This document shows positions 47,465-59,315 of a stretch of 64,000 nucleotides of DNA, one piece after another. Numbering within the stretch: position 1 is the stretch's first letter; the number at the start of each line of letters is the position of its first letter. Below the pieces are notes generated by a model. It did not search any database. It was not told where the DNA came from and saw nothing but the letters and a program-made list of their open reading frames with translations. The position numbers and the translations under genes are program-made. The DNA lies in the NCBI RefSeq assembly GCF_028858515.1, contig NZ_JAPJZJ010000003.1:512674-576673 (forward strand). The letters are read 5' to 3'. The DNA comes from Aurantiacibacter sp. D1-12. Lineage in GTDB: Bacteria; Pseudomonadota; Alphaproteobacteria; Sphingomonadales; Sphingomonadaceae.

Positions 47465-50302
47465 TTATTTCTTGCGCGCTTGGCGCTTGGCATTGGTTGC
47501 GCCACGCTCGGACAGGCCAAGTGCGACGGAGACGAGTGCTTCCTGCTGCGCCTGGTGGCGAGCAGCAAAGCCGGTGGCGGGCGATGCCGCTTCCTCGCGG
47601 CCAGCATAGCTTGGGCGCATGCCCTTGTGACCGGCAGCGGTCAGCGCCTCTTCGATGCGGTTCTGCACGAAGAACCATGCGCCGTTATTGTGAGGCTCTT
47701 CCTGGCACCAGACGACCTCTTCGAGGTTGGTCATGCGCTTCATGCGCACGGCCAGCGGTTCGCCGGGGAACGGATAGAGTTGCTCGATGCGGACAATCGA
47801 CACATCGTCGATCTTCTCATCATCGCGCTTATCCATCAGATCATAGGCGACCTTCCCGCTGCACAGCACAAGGCGCTTTACCTTTTTGTCGTCAATATCC
47901 TTGCGATCCGAGAGGATGCGCATGAAGTGGCTCTTGCCGCGGAACTCTTCGGCGGTGGATTTGGCATCCGGATGGCGCAGCAAGCTCTTGGGAGTCATGA
48001 TAACCATCGGTTTGCGGAACGGGCGCAGCATCTGGCGGCGCAGAACATGGAAATAGTTCGCCGGGCTGGTGATGTTGCAAACTTGGATATTGTCGTTCGC
48101 GCACAGCTGCAGGAAGCGTTCGAGGCGGGCGGAGGAGTGCTCCGGTCCCTGGCCTTCATAACCGTGCGGCAGCAGCATCACGAGCCCGTTGGCGCGCATC
48201 CATTTCACTTCGCCCGCAGCGATGAACTGGTCGATCATGATTTGCGCGCCGTTGGCGAAATCGCCGAACTGCGCTTCCCACATTACCAAGGTCTTGGGAT
48301 CTGCCATGGCGAAACCGTACTCGAAGCCGAGGACGCCGAATTCGCTAAGCGTGGAATCGTAGACCTCGAACTTGCCGTGCGGCAACGTGGCGAGCGGGAT
48401 GTATTTTTCTTCGCTGTTCTGGTCGACCCAGATCGCATGGCGCTGACTGAAGGTGCCGCGCCCTGAATCCTGGCCGGAAAGGCGCACGCCAAACCCTTCG
48501 GTCACCAGGCTGCCGAAGGCGAGTGCCTCTGCGGTGGCCCAGTCGAAGCCTTCGCCGCTCTTGAACATCTCTCGCTTGGCATCGAGCACGCGGTTCAATG
48601 TCTTGTGGACGGTGTGATCGTCCGGAACCGTGGTCAGCGTGCGGCCGAGGCTGTCAAACAGCTTCTTGGGGATCGCTGTATCGACATTACGCCGCGCGGT
48701 TTCGGGATCGACCGGCTTGTGCAGGCCGCTCCAGCGTCCGGCAAACCAGTCGACTTCGTTCGGCTTGTAATCCTTGCCCTTCTCAAATTCCTCATCGAGG
48801 TGGGCAATGAATTCCTGCCGCATTCCCGGCGTCGAGCCTTCGTCGATCACGCCTTCGCCCTTGAGCCGTTCCGAGTAGATGTCCGACACGCGCGGATGCT
48901 TGCGGATTTCCTTGTACATCAGCGGCTGGGTAAAGCTCGGCTCGTCACCTTCGTTGTGACCGAAGCGGCGATAGCACCACATGTCGATCACGATGTCCCG
49001 CTTGAACGTCTGGCGGTACTCGACCGCGAGTTTGCATGCGAAGGTCACAGCCTCGGGATCATCGCCGTTTACGTGCAGGATCGGGGCCTGCACACCCTTG
49101 GCCACGTCAGACGGGTAAGGGGAGTTTCTGGCGAATTTTGGACTGGTCGTGAAACCGATTTGGTTATTTATGATGAAGTGTATGCAGCCGCCTGTGTCGT
49201 ATCCTGCGACACCCGAAAGGCTCAGGCTTTCCCAGACCACGCCTTGTCCTGCAAAGGCCGCATCGCCGTGGATGAGGACCGGCAGGACCTTCTCGTGCGC
49301 GGCAAGATCATCGTGCATGGCCTGCTGCGCGCGGGTCTTGCCGAGAACGACGGGGTTTACCGCTTCCAGGTGGCTGGGGTTGGGAACCAGGCTCATGTGA
49401 ACCTTGATCCCGTCAAATTCACGGTCGGTGCTGGTGCCGAGGTGATACTTTACATCGCCCGACCCGCCGACATCGTCAGGATTGGCAGAGCCGCCTGAGA
49501 ATTCGTGGAAGATTACGCGGTATGGCTTGGCCATGACATTGGCGAGCACGTTCAACCGGCCGCGGTGTGCCATGCCGTAGATGATCTCGCGCACGCCGGT
49601 AACGCCGCCCCATTTGATCACTGCTTCGAGTGCAGGGATCATGGCTTCGCCGCCGTCAAGGCCGAAGCGCTTGGTGCCGACATATTTCTTGGCAAGATAC
49701 TTTTCGTATTCCTCGCCGCGGATCACCGCCTTCAGGATTGCTTGCTTGCCTTCGGGTGTGAACTGGATGGTGTCGCCGGGGCTTTCGAACTTGTCCTGCA
49801 GGAAGCGCCGCTCCTTCGTGTCGGCGATGTGCATGTATTCGAGGCCGACCTTGCCGCAATAAACTTCGCGCAGTCGCTCATACAGGGCGCCGACGGTGGT
49901 CCACCCCATGCCCATCACGTCGCCTAGGTAAACTTCCTCGTCTTCCTTGCCGGCCAGGCCGTGAAACTCCAGCGTCAGGTCCTGCGGGTCGCCCTGTTTG
50001 TGCGAGAGATTGAGCGGGTCGAGATCGGCCGCCAGGTGTCCACGAACGCGGTATAGCCGCACCAGCGTCATCGCCTTGTTGGAGATATCAGCTGCGTGCT
50101 GCAGAGACACCGTGTCCGTCGGCTTGCCGGCCTTGGCCGCAGCTTCCTTCACCACCGCGACCATATCGGTCGGGTCCATCGCCGCGTTCAGATCGGCGGT
50201 GTCGTCCGTCAATGGCCAGCGCGGATTGCCCCAGCTAGGGCCTGCTTGCGGACCCTCTTGGCCGGGCAGTTCAGGAAGCAAGTTCTTCGGTTCGTTACCC
50301 AT
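47465..50302 (-). CDS. sucA: 2-oxoglutarate dehydrogenase E1 component
   Basis: 945 residues. Thiamine-diphosphate enzyme that decarboxylates 2-oxoglutarate. Landmarks include [51 protein letters not shown] and [16 protein letters not shown]. The first 100 residues ([15 protein letters not shown] onward) differ from the E. coli N-terminus. ATG 50302 is the likely start; longer upstream frame overlaps sucD in another frame. It lies 19 bp after sucD. Confidence 0.97.
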   Translation of the reverse strand: MGNEPKNLLPELPGQEGPQAGPSWGNPRWPLTDDTADLNAAMDPTDMVAVVKEAAAKAGKPTDTVSLQHAADISNKAMTLVRLYRVRGHLAADLDPLNLSHKQGDPQDLTLEFHGLAGKEDEEVYLGDVMGMGWTTVGALYERLREVYCGKVGLEYMHIADTKERRFLQDKFESPGDTIQFTPEGKQAILKAVIRGEEYEKYLAKKYVGTKRFGLDGGEAMIPALEAVIKWGGVTGVREIIYGMAHRGRLNVLANVMAKPYRVIFHEFSGGSANPDDVGGSGDVKYHLGTSTDREFDGIKVHMSLVPNPSHLEAVNPVVLGKTRAQQAMHDDLAAHEKVLPVLIHGDAAFAGQGVVWESLSLSGVAGYDTGGCIHFIINNQIGFTTSPKFARNSPYPSDVAKGVQAPILHVNGDDPEAVTFACKLAVEYRQTFKRDIVIDMWCYRRFGHNEGDEPSFTQPLMYKEIRKHPRVSDIYSERLKGEGVIDEGSTPGMRQEFIAHLDEEFEKGKDYKPNEVDWFAGRWSGLHKPVDPETARRNVDTAIPKKLFDSLGRTLTTVPDDHTVHKTLNRVLDAKREMFKSGEGFDWATAEALAFGSLVTEGFGVRLSGQDSGRGTFSQRHAIWVDQNSEEKYIPLATLPHGKFEVYDSTLSEFGVLGFEYGFAMADPKTLVMWEAQFGDFANGAQIMIDQFIAAGEVKWMRANGLVMLLPHGYEGQGPEHSSARLERFLQLCANDNIQVCNITSPANYFHVLRRQMLRPFRKPMVIMTPKSLLRHPDAKSTAEEFRGKSHFMRILSDRKDIDDKKVKRLVLCSGKVAYDLMDKRDDEKIDDVSIVRIEQLYPFPGEPLAVRMKRMTNLEEVVWCQEEPHNNGAWFFVQNRIEEALTAAGHKGMRPSYAGREEAASPATGFAARHQAQQEALVSVALGLSERGATNAKRQARKK

Positions 50303-50321
50303 CGGGGTTCTCGCTTGAGAG

Positions 50322-51212
50322 TTACGCCAGTTCTTTGAGCAGCGCGTCGAGCGTGGTGCCCAGTTCGCTGGGGCTGGGGGAGACGCGGATGCCCGCATCT
50401 TCCATCGCCGCGATCTTGTCGTCCGCGCCGCCTTTGCCGCCCGAAACGATGGCGCCCGCGTGACCCATACGGCGACCCGGAGGCGCCGTGCGGCCAGCGA
50501 TGAAGCCAACGGTCGGCTTGCTGCGACCCTTGGCCGCTTCCTGCTTGAGGAATTCAGCGGCTTCTTCTTCGGCGCTGCCGCCGATTTCGCCGATCATGAT
50601 CATCGACTTGGTTTCGGGATCGTCGAGGAACAGGTCGAGCACGTCGATGAAGTTGGTGCCGTTCACCGGGTCACCACCGATGCCGACAGCGGTCGTCTGG
50701 CCAAGGCCAACGGCGGTCGTCTGGTGCACGGCCTCATAGGTGAGCGTACCCGAACGCGAAACCACGCCAACGCTACCCTTCTGGAAAATCTTGCCCGGCA
50801 TGATGCCGATCTTGCATTCTTCCGGCGTCAGCACGCCGGGGCAGTTCGGGCCGATGAGGCGTGATTTGGAGCCGGTCAGCGCGCGCTTCACGGTCACCAT
50901 GTCCATCACCGGAACGCCTTCTGTGATCGTAATGATCAGCTCGACCTCGGCTTCAATAGCTTCGAGGATGGCATCGGCCGCAAAGGGCGGCGGAACATAG
51001 ATGCAGCTCGCGGTAGCTCCGGTCGCTCCCTTGGCTTCACGCACGGTGTTGAACTGCGGCAGACCGAGATGTTCGGAGCCGCCTTTGCCCGGCGTCACAC
51101 CCGCAACCATCTGCGTCCCGTAATCGAGCGCCTGCTGGGTGTGGAACGTACCGGTATTACCGGTCATCCCCTGCGTGATGACCTTGGTGTCTTTGTTTAC
51201 GAGGATGGACAA
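50322..51212 (-). CDS. sucD: Succinyl-CoA ligase alpha subunit
   Basis: 296 residues. Binds CoA ([17 protein letters not shown]) and carries the phosphohistidine in [12 protein letters not shown]. It converts succinyl-CoA to succinate with nucleotide phosphorylation, together with a beta subunit (SucC). The sucC gene normally lies directly upstream; here that place is taken by a lipoprotein-like gene, so SucC must be encoded elsewhere. It is 17 bp after that gene. Confidence 0.97.
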   Translation of the reverse strand: MSILVNKDTKVITQGMTGNTGTFHTQQALDYGTQMVAGVTPGKGGSEHLGLPQFNTVREAKGATGATASCIYVPPPFAADAILEAIEAEVELIITITEGVPVMDMVTVKRALTGSKSRLIGPNCPGVLTPEECKIGIMPGKIFQKGSVGVVSRSGTLTYEAVHQTTAVGLGQTTAVGIGGDPVNGTNFIDVLDLFLDDPETKSMIMIGEIGGSAEEEAAEFLKQEAAKGRSKPTVGFIAGRTAPPGRRMGHAGAIVSGGKGGADDKIAAMEDAGIRVSPSPSELGTTLDALLKELA

Positions 51213-51229
51213 TGAAGAAGCTCCGACAA

Positions 51230-52898
<1,669 letters not shown>

Positions 52899-52944
52899 CT
52901 AGGACGTCAAAAACGGCTTGGCAACCGTGTTTAGGGAATTGTTT

Positions 52945-52967
52945 TTGCTATCAGTTCGCAATAGCAA
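52945..52967. promoter_or_regulatory. Inverted repeat between the mdh promoter region and the GGDEF/EAL gene
   Basis: TTGCTAT (52945-52951) and ATAGCAA (52961-52967) with a 9-bp spacer lie 12 bp after the GGDEF/EAL stop and about 150 bp upstream of mdh. It could be an upstream control site for the TCA operon or a weak transcript end. Confidence 0.35.
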
Positions 52968-52978
52968 TAATGCTTGGT

Positions 52979-54580
52979 TCAGCTCGCGCGGCGATGCGGG
53001 ATTTCCCCTCCTGTTTCACCACGCTCTTCGGCTTCTTTCGCCAGCATCATCGCGGCTGTAAAATCTGGTACAGCGCGGCTGAAATAGTATCCTTGTCCCA
53101 AAGTGCATCCTGCCGAGTGCACTGCGTGGACCTGGTCGATCGTTTCCAGTCCTTCTGCAACAATCTCCATATCCAGAGTGTTCCCCATTTCGGCAACAGC
53201 GCGGATGATGGCATCGCTGCGGACGCCTGTATTCGCGCCCGAGACAAAGCTACGGTCGACCTTGATCGTGCGGAAGGGGTGGCGGTGGATGTAATGCAGC
53301 GAGGAGTATCCGGTGCCGAAGTCATCGAGCGCAAAACGCACGCCGTGTTCCGATAGCTGGTCGATAAAGGCGGAGGTATGCTCGTCGTCCTCCAGAAACA
53401 GGCTCTCGGTCACTTCCAGTTCCAGCCGAGCGGGGTCGAGGCGGGCATCGCGCAAGGCAGCGAGCACGCCTAGCGCAGCCCCCGGCGCCTTGATCTGCAC
53501 CGGTGAAAGATTGACCGCGAGCGTTACATCATCGGGCCAGGTGCTTGCCGCGCGTGCTGCCTGCGCGGTGATCCAGTTGCCCAGCGTGATGATCAGCCCG
53601 GTGTCCTCGGCAACGGGAATGAACTCTTCAGGGTAGAGCTCTCCTTTGTCCGGATGAAACCAGCGCACCAGCGCTTCAAAACTGCGGATACGCCCGGTGC
53701 GCAGATCGATGATCGGCTGGAAGAAGATCGACAGTTCGTCGCGCTGGATCGCGGCGCGCAGTTCGGCTTCCACCTCTTTCTTGCGAGCCAGGGCACGGGT
53801 CATGGATTCGTGGAAGAAGCGCACTTCGTTCCCGCCCGCGATTTTGGCTTGGTAAAGTGCCATGTCCGCGCATTGCATCAGCGTATCCGTGGTGATCGCG
53901 TCATCCGGCATGTTGGCAATGCCGATCATGGCACCGCTATCGATGCGATGTCCTTTGACGCGATAGGGTCGCGCAAGCTCTTTGCCGATTTCCGCCGCCA
54001 ATTGTTCGGTTCTTGTCGCATCCGGCAAGTAGGTTGCGATCAGGAAATCGTCTGATGCGAAACGGCTAATCGCGGCATGAGCAGGGGCGACGGCGACAAT
54101 CCGGTCTGCTGCCTTGCGCAATACCGCATCGCCCACTTCGTAGCCCAGCGAATCGTTGACTTCCTGAAACCTGCGCAGATCGATCCACATCAGAACGAGC
54201 TTGGTGCCGAGAGGTAAGTCCTCTGCCATTGTTGCCAGATCCTGATCGAAGCCCATGCGATTGGTCAGCCCGGTGACCGGATCGGTGCGCGCAGTATCGC
54301 GCATGGTTTCGGCGTAAAGGCGGTTGGATCTGGCAACGGCCATGTGCTCTGCAATTTGGCGGTATGTCAGGCGTGCACAGGCCATGACGCCCGCCATCAG
54401 CAGGCCCATGCCGACAATCAGTGGCACGCTTGTCAGGCCGGAAACGAACAGGGCTGCTGTGAAGAGCGGGGACAGCACCACAAAGATCGGGGCGAGCAGG
54501 CGCGAATCCCATTGTTTCGCAAGCAGCCGCAGGCGCGCTTTCCAGCGTCGTAATCCGGAAGATGCCGAGAGCTTTTCCAT
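52979..54580 (-). CDS. Membrane GGDEF/EAL protein, probable c-di-GMP phosphodiesterase
   Basis: 533 residues. Two N-terminal membrane helices (about residues 28-70), then a GGDEF-fold domain with DPVTGLTNRMGFD at 100-112. Its signature is degenerate: FASDDF at 174-179 instead of GGDEF, so cyclase activity is unlikely. The EAL domain (FEALVRW, E302-L304; LDDFGTGYSSL, D419-D420) keeps the catalytic residues. It should hydrolyse c-di-GMP, possibly with GTP sensing by the inactive domain. It is followed by the mdh operon on the same strand with a separate promoter region. Confidence 0.92.
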   Translation of the reverse strand: MEKLSASSGLRRWKARLRLLAKQWDSRLLAPIFVVLSPLFTAALFVSGLTSVPLIVGMGLLMAGVMACARLTYRQIAEHMAVARSNRLYAETMRDTARTDPVTGLTNRMGFDQDLATMAEDLPLGTKLVLMWIDLRRFQEVNDSLGYEVGDAVLRKAADRIVAVAPAHAAISRFASDDFLIATYLPDATRTEQLAAEIGKELARPYRVKGHRIDSGAMIGIANMPDDAITTDTLMQCADMALYQAKIAGGNEVRFFHESMTRALARKKEVEAELRAAIQRDELSIFFQPIIDLRTGRIRSFEALVRWFHPDKGELYPEEFIPVAEDTGLIITLGNWITAQAARAASTWPDDVTLAVNLSPVQIKAPGAALGVLAALRDARLDPARLELEVTESLFLEDDEHTSAFIDQLSEHGVRFALDDFGTGYSSLHYIHRHPFRTIKVDRSFVSGANTGVRSDAIIRAVAEMGNTLDMEIVAEGLETIDQVHAVHSAGCTLGQGYYFSRAVPDFTAAMMLAKEAEERGETGGEIPHRRAS

Positions 54581-54687
54581 CGCTCGTAACCTAGGGCGCG
54601 CACATCACCCAATGGTTAAGCACTGCCTTACGCTTTGCCTACCTAGGGTGCCGGAATGAAATAATAACCACGATGCAGTGTGGCCGA

Positions 54688-54993
54688 CTAGCTGGCGTTC
54701 TTGGTCGCCCTATCCAGCTTGCGCGCCATCGGTCGATCGAGCGCGCGGCAGATTTCCAGCCACCACTCGAAGGTTCGCCTATCTCCGTTACGCGCTGCTG
54801 CAATCGCTTGTTCTCGCGCATGCTGTGCAGCGTTCAGGCCATACTTGGCAAAGTGGCGCAGAGCAGCATGCATATGCGTCTCGCCCACCAGGTCGCCATT
54901 GTCGTTATCATGTACTGGCCGGATCGCGCGAACCCTGTCCGCCGACATGCGCGGACGAAGCTTTGCACTGGGGGCGGCAAATTTGATCGACAT
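54688..54993 (-). CDS. Small conserved sphingomonad-type protein
   Basis: 101 residues. The N-terminus is basic and likely flexible (MSIKFAAPSAKLRPRMSA), followed by RAIRPVHDNDNGD and a helical region with ALRHFAKYGLNAAQHAREQA and FEWWLEICRALDR. I recall similar hypothetical proteins in sphingomonads, without known function. ATG 54993 matches that pattern; the upstream open frame adds an unlikely extension. It lies alone upstream of the GGDEF/EAL gene on the same strand. Confidence 0.68.
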   Translation of the reverse strand: MSIKFAAPSAKLRPRMSADRVRAIRPVHDNDNGDLVGETHMHAALRHFAKYGLNAAQHAREQAIAAARNGDRRTFEWWLEICRALDRPMARKLDRATKNAS

Positions 54994-55150
54994 CGAAGAT
55001 TTGTGTCCTGTCAGCTCACAATGGTGTTGCAACGGGGAATGCCGCGTTACGACTGGTGACACTTGTAAAACGCACTGGCTAAACAAGCGTTGGACAGCAT
55101 GGTTTCCGAAATCTTAGCTTTGTTTTCCGGTGGTTTGCGCAAGTCGCAGC

Positions 55151-56203
55151 TTATGGCCGTTCGATCCATCGACCGCTGTTTTCAAACTCGGGCCGAACGC
55201 TGCCGCTGCCGGGACGGATCGTGTCGGCCTCGCTCGGCTGCTGCGGTGGAGGTGTCAGCGGGTTTGCCACGGCGGCCGCGGCAGGACTTTCCGGGATATC
55301 GTAGCGCGACAGCGCATCGGGCGTCACTGGATCGGGAGCGGCCGGAGTTGCGGCGCGGGCACGGGTCGGCGCGGGTTCGCTTCCGCCATAGCCAGCGCTG
55401 AACGCGCTAGGTTGTCCGGCACTGCCGGGCCAGCGGTAGAAGATATGTGCGCCGATCACGCCGACGCTCTCCAGGCTGCTCGCCCAATAGGGGTTCACTG
55501 CCAGCGTGTGGTAATGTGTTGCCGTGCCGACGCGACCATAGACCACGCCTGCCAGCGCCTCGCGCGCGATACGGCTGGCGCGGTTCCATGCAGCTTGAGA
55601 GGGGCGCCGCGCGAGTGACCCGTCACAGGTGAAGCTGAACTGGCAACCCGTGCTGCGTTCGCTTCCCTGGAACACCACGCCGCACACGCTGCGCGGATAG
55701 GCCGGGTGCGACACGCGATTGAGCACCACTTGCGCGACCGCACGTTGGCCGGAATCGCTTTCACTTGCAGCTTCGTAATAGATCGCCTGCGTCATGCACT
55801 GCTGCGCGCGTACATGGTCGCGGTCGCTCCCGACAACGCGCAGTGATGGGGCTGCGAGCAGCGCGGTGCTTCCGTCATCGGTCTCGTAAAGCGCAGGCTG
55901 GCCAATCACCTCGACCGGATCGGCAGATCCGGCGTAGGCCATCAGTTCGGGCGATTGTTCGAGGTAATAGAAGGCGGACCCCGGAAAGCTGTAACCCGGG
56001 ATCTCGAACGGCATCGGTTCGACCGCTTGGGGCTCAGGGTCTGCGCGAAATGCAGCGACACTGTCGGTTGACGCCAGTGTGGGAATCCCGATCGCCAGCG
56101 CGATCACGCCCAGCTTTAAACCCCACGATTTTGCACGCTCACGCAGCGGCACGCGCTGGGTGCGAAAATCGCGCCGCGGCTGGGCGGGGAAGGCGGGGGA
56201 CAT
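55151..56203 (-). CDS. Membrane-anchored cell wall hydrolase, SleB-like
   Basis: 350 residues. A short cytoplasmic N-terminus and one membrane helix (LGVIALAIGIPTLA), then a hydrolase_2/SleB-type domain: MTQAIYYEAASESDSGQRAVAQVVLNRV and VCGVVFQGSERSTGCQFSFTCDG (both quoted in part). The Glu in YYEAASE is the probable catalytic residue of this lytic transglycosylase-like family. The C-terminus is long and Pro/Ala-rich. It probably trims peptidoglycan. ATG 56203 was chosen over an in-frame GTG six bases upstream. Confidence 0.86.
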   Translation of the reverse strand: MSPAFPAQPRRDFRTQRVPLRERAKSWGLKLGVIALAIGIPTLASTDSVAAFRADPEPQAVEPMPFEIPGYSFPGSAFYYLEQSPELMAYAGSADPVEVIGQPALYETDDGSTALLAAPSLRVVGSDRDHVRAQQCMTQAIYYEAASESDSGQRAVAQVVLNRVSHPAYPRSVCGVVFQGSERSTGCQFSFTCDGSLARRPSQAAWNRASRIAREALAGVVYGRVGTATHYHTLAVNPYWASSLESVGVIGAHIFYRWPGSAGQPSAFSAGYGGSEPAPTRARAATPAAPDPVTPDALSRYDIPESPAAAAVANPLTPPPQQPSEADTIRPGSGSVRPEFENSGRWIERP

Positions 56204-56349
56204 TTCCACATAGCTGCCATAGCCTGACAGGCGTTGCCAAACACTTGACGAATACCCTGCGTATCATGGCGGGACTATCCTTGCGAGAAGGAGTTAACGC
56301 CGGGCAAGACTTGCGCCGCATTTCAGGCGCGATTAAGGGCGGGTGTGAC

Positions 56350-56514
56350 GTCACGGGTTGTCTGTGAAAGCAGGCCTAAGAGGGAAGGGGGTGCCAATCC
56401 TCCGCTGCCCCCGCAACTGTGACCGGGGAGCGATCCTGCTACATGCCACTGGTCCTTGGGCCGGGAAGGCGGCGGGAGAGCGACGATCCGGGAGCCAGGA
56501 GACCTGCCGGTGAC
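56350..56514 (+). promoter_or_regulatory. Cobalamin (AdoCbl) riboswitch
   Basis: The conserved blocks are present in order: GGGAAGGGGGTGCCAATCC (near 56382-56400), CCGCTGCCCCCGCAACTGT (56402-56420), the ATGCCACTGG segment (56443-56452), GGGAAGGCGG, and the AGCCAGGAGACCTGCC box (56493-56508). GTCAC (56350-56354) and GTGAC (56510-56514) close the outer stem. It precedes a TonB receptor gene by about 105 bp. Binding of cobalamin should reduce expression of the uptake operon. It explains most of the 416-bp gap 56204-56619. Confidence 0.95.
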
Positions 56515-56619
56515 GGTCGCTTGAGGCTTCGGGCGGGGTGTACCGATAGTCAGCGGGAGAGCGCCAATCCCGGCGTATCCTCCGTCAAGGCGGCAAGTTC
56601 GCATTTGATTGGAGGAATA

Positions 56620-58515
56620 ATGTCTAAATATCTGTTTTTCGGTGTTTCACTTGCGGCTCTTTCGGTGCCTGTCGCTGCACAGGACAGGGAAGAGCCTATC
56701 ACTCTTTCCAGCGAGGCGCAGGAGACGAGCGAGGAGACGATCACCGTCACCGCGACCGGTACACGCGGCAATGTCAGCGGCAGCGGTCAGGCGATTACAG
56801 TGCTGGGTCAGGCCGAGATTGCCAGCCTGCAGGGACCGGACCTTACTCGCGTGCTGGAGCGTGTACCGGGCCTCACATTCAGCCGCAACGGCGGGCTCGG
56901 TAGCTTTACCGGGGTGCGTGTTCGCGGGGCAGAGGCCGAGCAATTGCTGACCGTAATTGACGGTGTTCGTGTCGCCGATCCGGCTTCGCCCGGCGGTGGC
57001 TTCGATTTCGGTAATCTGCTTTCGGGTAATCTTGCCAAGGTAGAGGTGCTGCGTGGCTCCAATTCGACGATCTGGGGATCGGACGCGATTGGCGGCGTGC
57101 TCGTCGCCTCCAGCCGTGCAGATACCGGGCTTGATGGCATGATCGAGTACGGCGCGGATGACAGTTTCATCGCTGCTGCCTCGGGCGGCATTGCGGACGC
57201 GGAGACGGGTTTCCTTGGCGCTTCGGCCAGCTTTGCGCGCACGGACGGGTTTTCCGCTGCCGAAAGCGGTACCGAAGCAGACGGCTTCGAGCAGTGGTCG
57301 CTGGGAGGTTATGGCCGCTATTACCTTTCATGGGCGGTCGAGCTCTATGCCCGTGTGCGGCACACGGAGGGCGAGCTGGAGATCGACGGCTTCCCGGCCC
57401 CGACCTTTACGCTCGCAGATACGGACGATGTGCAAGACACCCGGCAGACATTCGGTTCGGCCGGCTTCGTGCTCGACAACGGGCCGCTCTACCTGCAGGC
57501 GAGCTACAGTTTCGCCGATACTGCGCGCGACAACTTTGATGAAAGCGGCGTGGCCACCTTCACCAGCGATGGGCGGTCAGATCGGGTCTCGTTGCGCGGT
57601 GAGTGGCGCCCGATCGGGCCGATCATCGTCAACTTTGGTGCCGAGAATGAGTGGACGAGTTACGAAACATTGTTCGATACGGGCAATAACACACGGATTT
57701 TCGGTGCATATACGCAGTTGGGAATCGAGTGGCGTGGCATTTCGGGTCATCTCGGCGCACGCGTGGATGATCACGCCGATTTCGGCAGCGAGGTCAGCTT
57801 TGGTGCCGATCTCAGCTATGAAATTGCACCCGATGTTCGCCTTCGTGGCAGCGCGGGTGAGGGCTTCAAGGCACCCTCGTTGTTCCAGCTCTATTCGGGC
57901 TTTGGCAATATTGCGCTGACGCCCGAGCAGTCGACCAATGCCGATCTTGGCATCGCCTATGGTGGCCGCGCGTTGGACGATACGAATGTCTATGCCGCAG
58001 TGACGCTGTTCCGCCGTGATACGCAGGACCAGATCGCCTTCGTCAGCTGCTTTGGTTCGACCGATCCGATCTGCGACAATCGCCCGTTCGGCACCTACGA
58101 CAATGTCGCTCGCACCCGGGCTCAGGGTGTCGAGGCAGAATTGCGCACCCGCATTGGTGATACATTGGTGCTGGGCGCGGCCTATTCTCTGACCGATACC
58201 GAGAACCGTGACACGGGCAATGTACTTGCGCGCCGCCCCCGGCATGCGGCCACCTTCACCGGCGAGTGGCAACCACTTGCCGCGCTGTCGCTGGGAGCGG
58301 ACTTGCGCATCGTCTCCTCCAGCTTCGATGACGCGGGCAACTTCACCCCGCTCAACCCGTATGAAGTGCTCACCCTGCGCGCAGCCTATGACGTGACCGA
58401 TCAGGTCCAGCTCTACGGTCGCATCGAAAATGTGTGGGACGAGGACTACCAGACCGCAGCCGGCTATGCGACGCGCGGGCGCAGCGTATTTGTCGGAGCG
58501 AGGCTGGCGCTTTGA
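56620..58515 (+). CDS. btuB: TonB-dependent cobalamin receptor, BtuB-like
   Basis: 631 residues. A signal peptide (ending PVAAQ) and a TonB box (EETITVTATGTR) lead to the plug domain with VLERVPGLTFSRNGG and LRGSNSTIWGSDAIGGV. A 22-strand barrel follows, ending in ATRGRSVFVGARLAL with the usual aromatic/hydrophobic C-terminus. It imports cobalamin across the outer membrane; this is inferred from the riboswitch and the downstream BtuF/C/D genes. GGAGGAATA precedes ATG 56620. Confidence 0.9.
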   Translation: MSKYLFFGVSLAALSVPVAAQDREEPITLSSEAQETSEETITVTATGTRGNVSGSGQAITVLGQAEIASLQGPDLTRVLERVPGLTFSRNGGLGSFTGVRVRGAEAEQLLTVIDGVRVADPASPGGGFDFGNLLSGNLAKVEVLRGSNSTIWGSDAIGGVLVASSRADTGLDGMIEYGADDSFIAAASGGIADAETGFLGASASFARTDGFSAAESGTEADGFEQWSLGGYGRYYLSWAVELYARVRHTEGELEIDGFPAPTFTLADTDDVQDTRQTFGSAGFVLDNGPLYLQASYSFADTARDNFDESGVATFTSDGRSDRVSLRGEWRPIGPIIVNFGAENEWTSYETLFDTGNNTRIFGAYTQLGIEWRGISGHLGARVDDHADFGSEVSFGADLSYEIAPDVRLRGSAGEGFKAPSLFQLYSGFGNIALTPEQSTNADLGIAYGGRALDDTNVYAAVTLFRRDTQDQIAFVSCFGSTDPICDNRPFGTYDNVARTRAQGVEAELRTRIGDTLVLGAAYSLTDTENRDTGNVLARRPRHAATFTGEWQPLAALSLGADLRIVSSSFDDAGNFTPLNPYEVLTLRAAYDVTDQVQLYGRIENVWDEDYQTAAGYATRGRSVFVGARLAL

Positions 58516-59315
58516 GGTTGATTGGCCTTTCGGTTTTCCTGCTGGCTGGGTGTAGCGGATACGCCCGGCCGGGGGAGGCTGAGGTGCCCACTATCGTCAG
58601 CCTCAACCCTTGCGCCGATGCCATCCTGCACGAGGTCGCAGCACCGGGACAATTGCTGGCCGTCTCGCATTACAGCCATGATCCCGGTGCTACGTCGATG
58701 CGGATTGGCGATGCCTTTGCCTATCCTCCAACCGGCGGCACAGTGGAGGAGATCCTGGCATTCGATCCCGACGTGGTCGTTGCCGATACCTTTCTCGCTC
58801 CCGCAACCCGCTCGGCGCTGCAGGCAGCTGGCGTCGAGATTGTAACAGTGGGCATGGTGACGTCGCTGGAAGACAGCCTTGCGCAGATCGAATTGCTCTC
58901 CAGCCTTTCGCAGGAGCCGGAACGCGGCGAGAGTCTTGCCCAAGACATTCAGGCGGCGTGGGTAACCCATACAAGCGAAGGGCCCGTTATCAGCACCCTG
59001 CTGTGGCAGGAAGGCGGGATCGTTGCGGGCGAAGGCTCGCTAGCTTTCGCGCTTCTGGAGCAAAGTGGTTTTGACAGCCATTCCGCCGCGCGAGGATTGG
59101 GCCAAGGGACCTATCTGCCGCTTGAGCAGGTGCTGGCCGACCCGCCCGAGCTGATCCTTGCCTCGGGAGACGAGCGCATGCTCTCGCATCCGGTCTTGGA
59201 GCAGTTGGATGGTGTGCGATACGACACATTCGACAGCGCGCTCCTATACTGCGGCGGCCCGACGATACCTCGCGCGCTGGAGCGGCTGGCGGAGATCCGG
59301 GAGGCGGCCCGGTGA
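58512..59315 (+). CDS. btuF: Cobalamin ABC transporter substrate-binding lipoprotein, BtuF-like
   Basis: 267 residues. A short lipoprotein signal (RLIGLSVFLLAGC) and a class III (BtuF/FhuD-type) binding protein: IVSLNPCADAILHEVAAPGQLLAVSHYS and ILAFDPDVVVADTF (quoted in part). No ATG lies before the signal; a TTG at 58512 overlapping the receptor stop (TTGA) gives the best start. Its stop overlaps the permease GTG start. It would pass cobalamin to the BtuC/D complex. Confidence 0.85.
   Translation: MRLIGLSVFLLAGCSGYARPGEAEVPTIVSLNPCADAILHEVAAPGQLLAVSHYSHDPGATSMRIGDAFAYPPTGGTVEEILAFDPDVVVADTFLAPATRSALQAAGVEIVTVGMVTSLEDSLAQIELLSSLSQEPERGESLAQDIQAAWVTHTSEGPVISTLLWQEGGIVAGEGSLAFALLEQSGFDSHSAARGLGQGTYLPLEQVLADPPELILASGDERMLSHPVLEQLDGVRYDTFDSALLYCGGPTIPRALERLAEIREAAR

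Noticed and set aside
46703..48466. 587-codon plus-strand open frame across sucB and sucA
   Set aside because: Antisense shadow of two certain genes; low-complexity Ser/Ala content.
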